Assembly (NCBI GenBank): GCA_035524795.1
Contig: DATKOF010000026.1
Span: 1 to 36,734, forward strand
From: DATKOF01 sp035524795
Lineage (GTDB): Bacteria > Pseudomonadota > Gammaproteobacteria > Burkholderiales > SG8-41
Direction: 5' to 3'
Length of the DNA: 36,734 nt
A model generated the notes under the pieces. The model did not search any database. It had not been told where the DNA came from and worked only from the letters and a program-made list of their open reading frames with translations. This document shows positions 34,355-36,734 of this stretch, in pieces (the first letter of the stretch is position 1; each line of letters begins with the position of its first letter). A program made the translations under genes and the position numbers.

Positions 34355-35215
34355 GTGGAAAACAAATTACGATATGTCAAGGGCTGGAAGAAAAAGATCA
34401 AGGCCCTGATTCCCCGGAGGGCAAAATACACGTTCTTTGCCGGCGCCATCGAATTTCTGCTTAAGCACACACGATGGCTGGATGGTGGAGATGAGCCGCC
34501 GCCGTTCATGGATTTCAGCGGCGGCTCCTTCATCCCTCTCGGCAATCAGCTCGTGCGATTGATGATCGAGCGCGGCGAATTGACGGATGGCATGAAGGTC
34601 CTCGATATCGGATGCGGCATTGGACGCAACGCCGTGGCCCTCAGCAAGCAGTTCCCGCACGACTTGAGCTATATCGGTTTCGATATAGTGCGTTTTGGCA
34701 TACTCTGGTGCCAGAAACGATTTTCGACCCGCAAAAATTACAGTTTTGTTCATGCGAATATCATTAATGGCTTTTACAATCCCAACGGTTTGCAAAATGC
34801 AGAAAGTTACAACTTTCCCTGCACGGATCGATCCGTGGATTTTGCGTTTGCGACGTCCGTGTATACCCACATGAAAGCTGCCGAAGTCAGGCATTATCTG
34901 GCGGAAACGGCGCGATGTCTGAAGCCGGGAGGTGCGGCGTATTGCACGTGTTTTATCTTGGATTCGGAGTCATATGCGCAGACAAATGCCGGGCAGACGC
35001 TATTCCGCTTTCGTCATAATATGGGTAATGCGTTCGTCGAATCCGTTTCCGAGCCGGAACTGGCGGTCGCATTCGAGCGCACGGCGTTCGAAGAGATGGC
35101 GACCAGCGCCGGGCTGAATGTCGTGGCTTTCTATCCGGGTTCCTGGCGCGGCATCGGCTATGCCGATTTCCAGGACGCATATGTGTTTCAAACTCCTGCA
35201 ACAACCTGCCCGTGA
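34355..35215 (+). CDS. SAM-dependent class I methyltransferase, function unknown
   Basis: This 286-residue protein has a Rossmann methyltransferase core. Motif I is VLDIGCGIGRNAVAL at 82-96, then the acidic position in YIGFDIVRFG, and FAFATSVYTHM and LKPGGAAYCTCF as later motifs. The first 80 residues (RYVKGWKKKIKALIPRRAKYTFFAGAIEF) form a basic, helical N-terminal part. The substrate is not evident. Proteins of this kind next to acyltransferases often act on sugars or surface glycans, but that is inference. The start is a GTG at 34355 without a clear Shine-Dalgarno sequence. Codon use is less GC-rich than in the core block. Confidence 0.8.
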   Translation: MENKLRYVKGWKKKIKALIPRRAKYTFFAGAIEFLLKHTRWLDGGDEPPPFMDFSGGSFIPLGNQLVRLMIERGELTDGMKVLDIGCGIGRNAVALSKQFPHDLSYIGFDIVRFGILWCQKRFSTRKNYSFVHANIINGFYNPNGLQNAESYNFPCTDRSVDFAFATSVYTHMKAAEVRHYLAETARCLKPGGAAYCTCFILDSESYAQTNAGQTLFRFRHNMGNAFVESVSEPELAVAFERTAFEEMATSAGLNVVAFYPGSWRGIGYADFQDAYVFQTPATTCP

Positions 35216-35288
35216 ACCGTCCGCACCGGCTGGGAATTGAACCGCGGCACTCCTGCTGATTCGTCTATTTTTTCCATCGGATAGCAGA

Positions 35289-36368
35289 TTGGTCATTGAT
35301 TACGGTCAGTCGGACAGATCGCTGGCATCGATCCAGATGCTGCGTGCGGTCGCCGCGACGGGCGTGGTTGTCTATCACGCGCAAGTCATGCTGCACCATA
35401 CCGCAGGCTATATCTATAGCGAGCACAACACCGGCGCAGCAGGCGTCGACATATTTTTCATAATCAGCGGTTTTGTCATGTATTTTACAAACCGCGACCA
35501 GTTTCAAAGGCCCGGCGCTTCAGGCCGGTTTTTGCTTCGCCGCATCATTCGCATCGTGCCGACTTACTGGGTCTATACCACGCTCATGACAGCCCTGTTG
35601 CTGTTTTTGCCCGGCATGTTTCAGGAGATGAAGTTTGGAGTGAGCGAAGCAATTGGTTCGTACCTGTTTCTGCTTTTCGTCAATACGAATGGTCAGATCG
35701 GGCCGAATATCGGTGTCGGCTGGACATTGTCATTTGAAATGTATTTTTATCTTCTGTTCGCAATTTTTTTGCATCTGTCACGGCGCTTTCTGTTGGTGGG
35801 CCTCGGAACCATATTTGTCTGTGGCATGCTAATCCGCCAGTTTATGGCTGAGATTTCTCCGCAAGCGCAGTTGTTTACGAACCCATTGCTGCTGGAATTT
35901 CTTCTGGGCTGTTGCTTGGGGGCGCTTGTTTGCAGGAATCGCTACCCGACAGTATTGTTGGCGATGGTTCTATGCGTCTTTGGCGCTTTGGCGATTTTCA
36001 TCGCTGGCCAAATGAATCTGCTGGGCGATCGTTTTGAGCCGCAACGGGTCATAATTTTCGGCATTCCCGCTGCCTGTATCGTCTATGGGGCATTGACGCT
36101 GGAAGTCAATCAATGCCTGAAAGTGCCGCCGTTTCTGGTTGCCTTGGGCGATAGCTCCTACAGCATTTATCTTGTGCAGGTTTTCACCATACCCGTCGTC
36201 GGCAAGACGTGGAAGGCTCTCGGACTTGCAAATCATGTCGGGCCATGGGCGGCTCTTGCGGCGGGGGTCGGCATAAGCATCATGGCGGCACATATCCTGT
36301 ATTTATGCTTTGAACGGCCTCTGATACAGTATCTCAGGCGGCAGGCTGCTCAAAGATTAGGAAGATAA
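35289..36368 (+). CDS. Membrane acyltransferase (acyltransferase 3, OafA/ExoZ-like)
   Basis: This 359-residue integral membrane protein of the acyltransferase 3 family has about ten transmembrane helices. The N-terminus SLASIQMLRAVAATGVVVYHAQ carries the catalytic-type histidine H30, and GAAGVDIFFIISGFVMYF and FLLRRIIRIVPTYWVYT are family marks. WTLSFEMYFYLLFAIF and SSYSIYLVQVFTIPVV follow. Members O-acetylate sugars of exopolysaccharide, O-antigen or peptidoglycan, and the closest style here is ExoZ. The start is TTG 35289 with only a weak ribosome site. It is 73 bases after the methyltransferase and may be co-transcribed. Confidence 0.85.
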   Translation: MVIDYGQSDRSLASIQMLRAVAATGVVVYHAQVMLHHTAGYIYSEHNTGAAGVDIFFIISGFVMYFTNRDQFQRPGASGRFLLRRIIRIVPTYWVYTTLMTALLLFLPGMFQEMKFGVSEAIGSYLFLLFVNTNGQIGPNIGVGWTLSFEMYFYLLFAIFLHLSRRFLLVGLGTIFVCGMLIRQFMAEISPQAQLFTNPLLLEFLLGCCLGALVCRNRYPTVLLAMVLCVFGALAIFIAGQMNLLGDRFEPQRVIIFGIPAACIVYGALTLEVNQCLKVPPFLVALGDSSYSIYLVQVFTIPVVGKTWKALGLANHVGPWAALAAGVGISIMAAHILYLCFERPLIQYLRRQAAQRLGR

Positions 36369-36734
36369 TTCAATTGAGCCTATTGCATTAATCGGAATCT
36401 CACCCGCAGTTTCTCATCCTGTAGTTCTTTTATAGTCAATTTATATTTCACTTATAGTTAAGATTTTAATCTTATATTGATTAAAAATGCTCACGTTTGT
36501 ATAAATGATGCACTTTTGTAAAAATATCAAAAATGCATCTGACAGCCTTACCGGCCACGGTAAGGAAATAAAAAGCTTCTGAAGAAGAAACAAAGAGAGG
36601 GCTGAATGCGGGGGAGTGGGGGAAGGATTCTGAAGGCGGGGTCTGCCGGTGGCCGGGGTTGCGGGCACGGGGATCCGGTTTTTTCCTGTACGGGTTTTGA
36701 ATCGACGAAGCGCGCGCCGGGCGTAGTTGCCGGC
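36369..36734. other. Gene-free stretch: AT-rich then G-rich
   Basis: No convincing gene is visible here. Up to about 36560 the sequence is AT-rich and holds three small inverted repeats. From about 36600 it turns G-rich with runs of 3 to 5 G at 36610-36614, 36618-36622, 36638-36641, 36655-36658, 36663-36665 and 36669-36672. The only frame (minus strand, 36441-36668) lacks any family features. The stretch may be a promoter region for a gene beyond the window edge. Confidence 0.5.
36459..36565. repeat. Three small inverted repeats in the AT-rich end region
   Basis: The repeats are TAAGATT/AATCTTA at 36459-36474 with a 2-base loop, GATGCACTTTTG/CAAAAATGCATC at 36507-36539 (11 of 12 matched, 9-base loop), and CCTTACC/GGTAAGG at 36546-36565 with a 6-base loop. 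None is followed by a T run on the plus strand, so operator sites or cruciform-prone DNA fit better than terminators. No protein is assigned to them. Confidence 0.45.

Overview
The window is a chromosomal segment of a GC-rich betaproteobacterium. The tmRNA tag reads ANDERFALAA, a sequence familiar from Burkholderia and Ralstonia relatives. The gene order mupP/gph - ubiG - mtaD - gyrA - serC - serA - pheA - hisC - tyrA - aroA - cmk - rpsA - ihfB - lapB - pyrF - ugd - hldE - hldD - cysM is the conserved core order of betaproteobacteria and resembles the Pseudomonas gyrA region. No genus can be named from this sequence.

Layout. Positions 1-132 are the right end of an IS3-family element, followed by a possible remnant of an interrupted gene. 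Positions 335-777 hold ssrA (tmRNA, minus strand) with its terminator and promoter. Positions 832-4629 are a minus-strand group: a MupP/Gph-like phosphatase, a pair of small proteins (AHSA1-type and YCII-type), ubiG, and an MTA/SAH deaminase. From 4792 to 25325 runs one long plus-strand housekeeping block. It covers DNA gyrase A, serine synthesis (serC, serA), aromatic amino acids and histidine (pheA, hisC, tyrA, aroA), cmk, rpsA, ihfB, envelope and LPS genes (lapB, ugd, hldE1, hldD) with pyrF among them, cysM, a PolB-type exonuclease gene, and rlmD. A bidirectional terminator separates this block from a convergent Bax-inhibitor-1/YccA membrane protein gene.

Positions 26230-28316 hold tRNA-Ser(TGA), a small HTH protein, lysC, tRNA-Ser(GCT) and tRNA-Arg(ACG). 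Positions 28317-30400 have visibly lower GC and carry two exported proteins of unknown role, one built from eight HAF repeats. Then follows a partial cytochrome c maturation operon, ccmF-ccmH-ccmI, with no ccmG between F and H and no ccmABCDE upstream. The last 2.4 kb holds a SAM-dependent methyltransferase, an OafA/ExoZ-like membrane acyltransferase, and a 366-base AT-rich to G-rich stretch without a convincing gene.

How it works together. The core block links translation and replication (rpsA, cmk, ihfB, gyrA) with amino acid supply and LPS inner-core heptose synthesis. Several gene pairs overlap by 4 bases (gyrA/serC, lapB/pyrF, pyrF/ugd, cysM/exonuclease, ccmF/ccmH), which suggests translational coupling. 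Two intergenic gaps carry imperfect palindromic repeats of one style. I see no CRISPR array, prophage, toxin-antitoxin pair with clear partners, or obvious defence system. The most unusual parts are the split ccm locus, the HAF-repeat gene beside it, the AHSA1-YCII pair inserted between mupP and ubiG, and the palindromic repeats.
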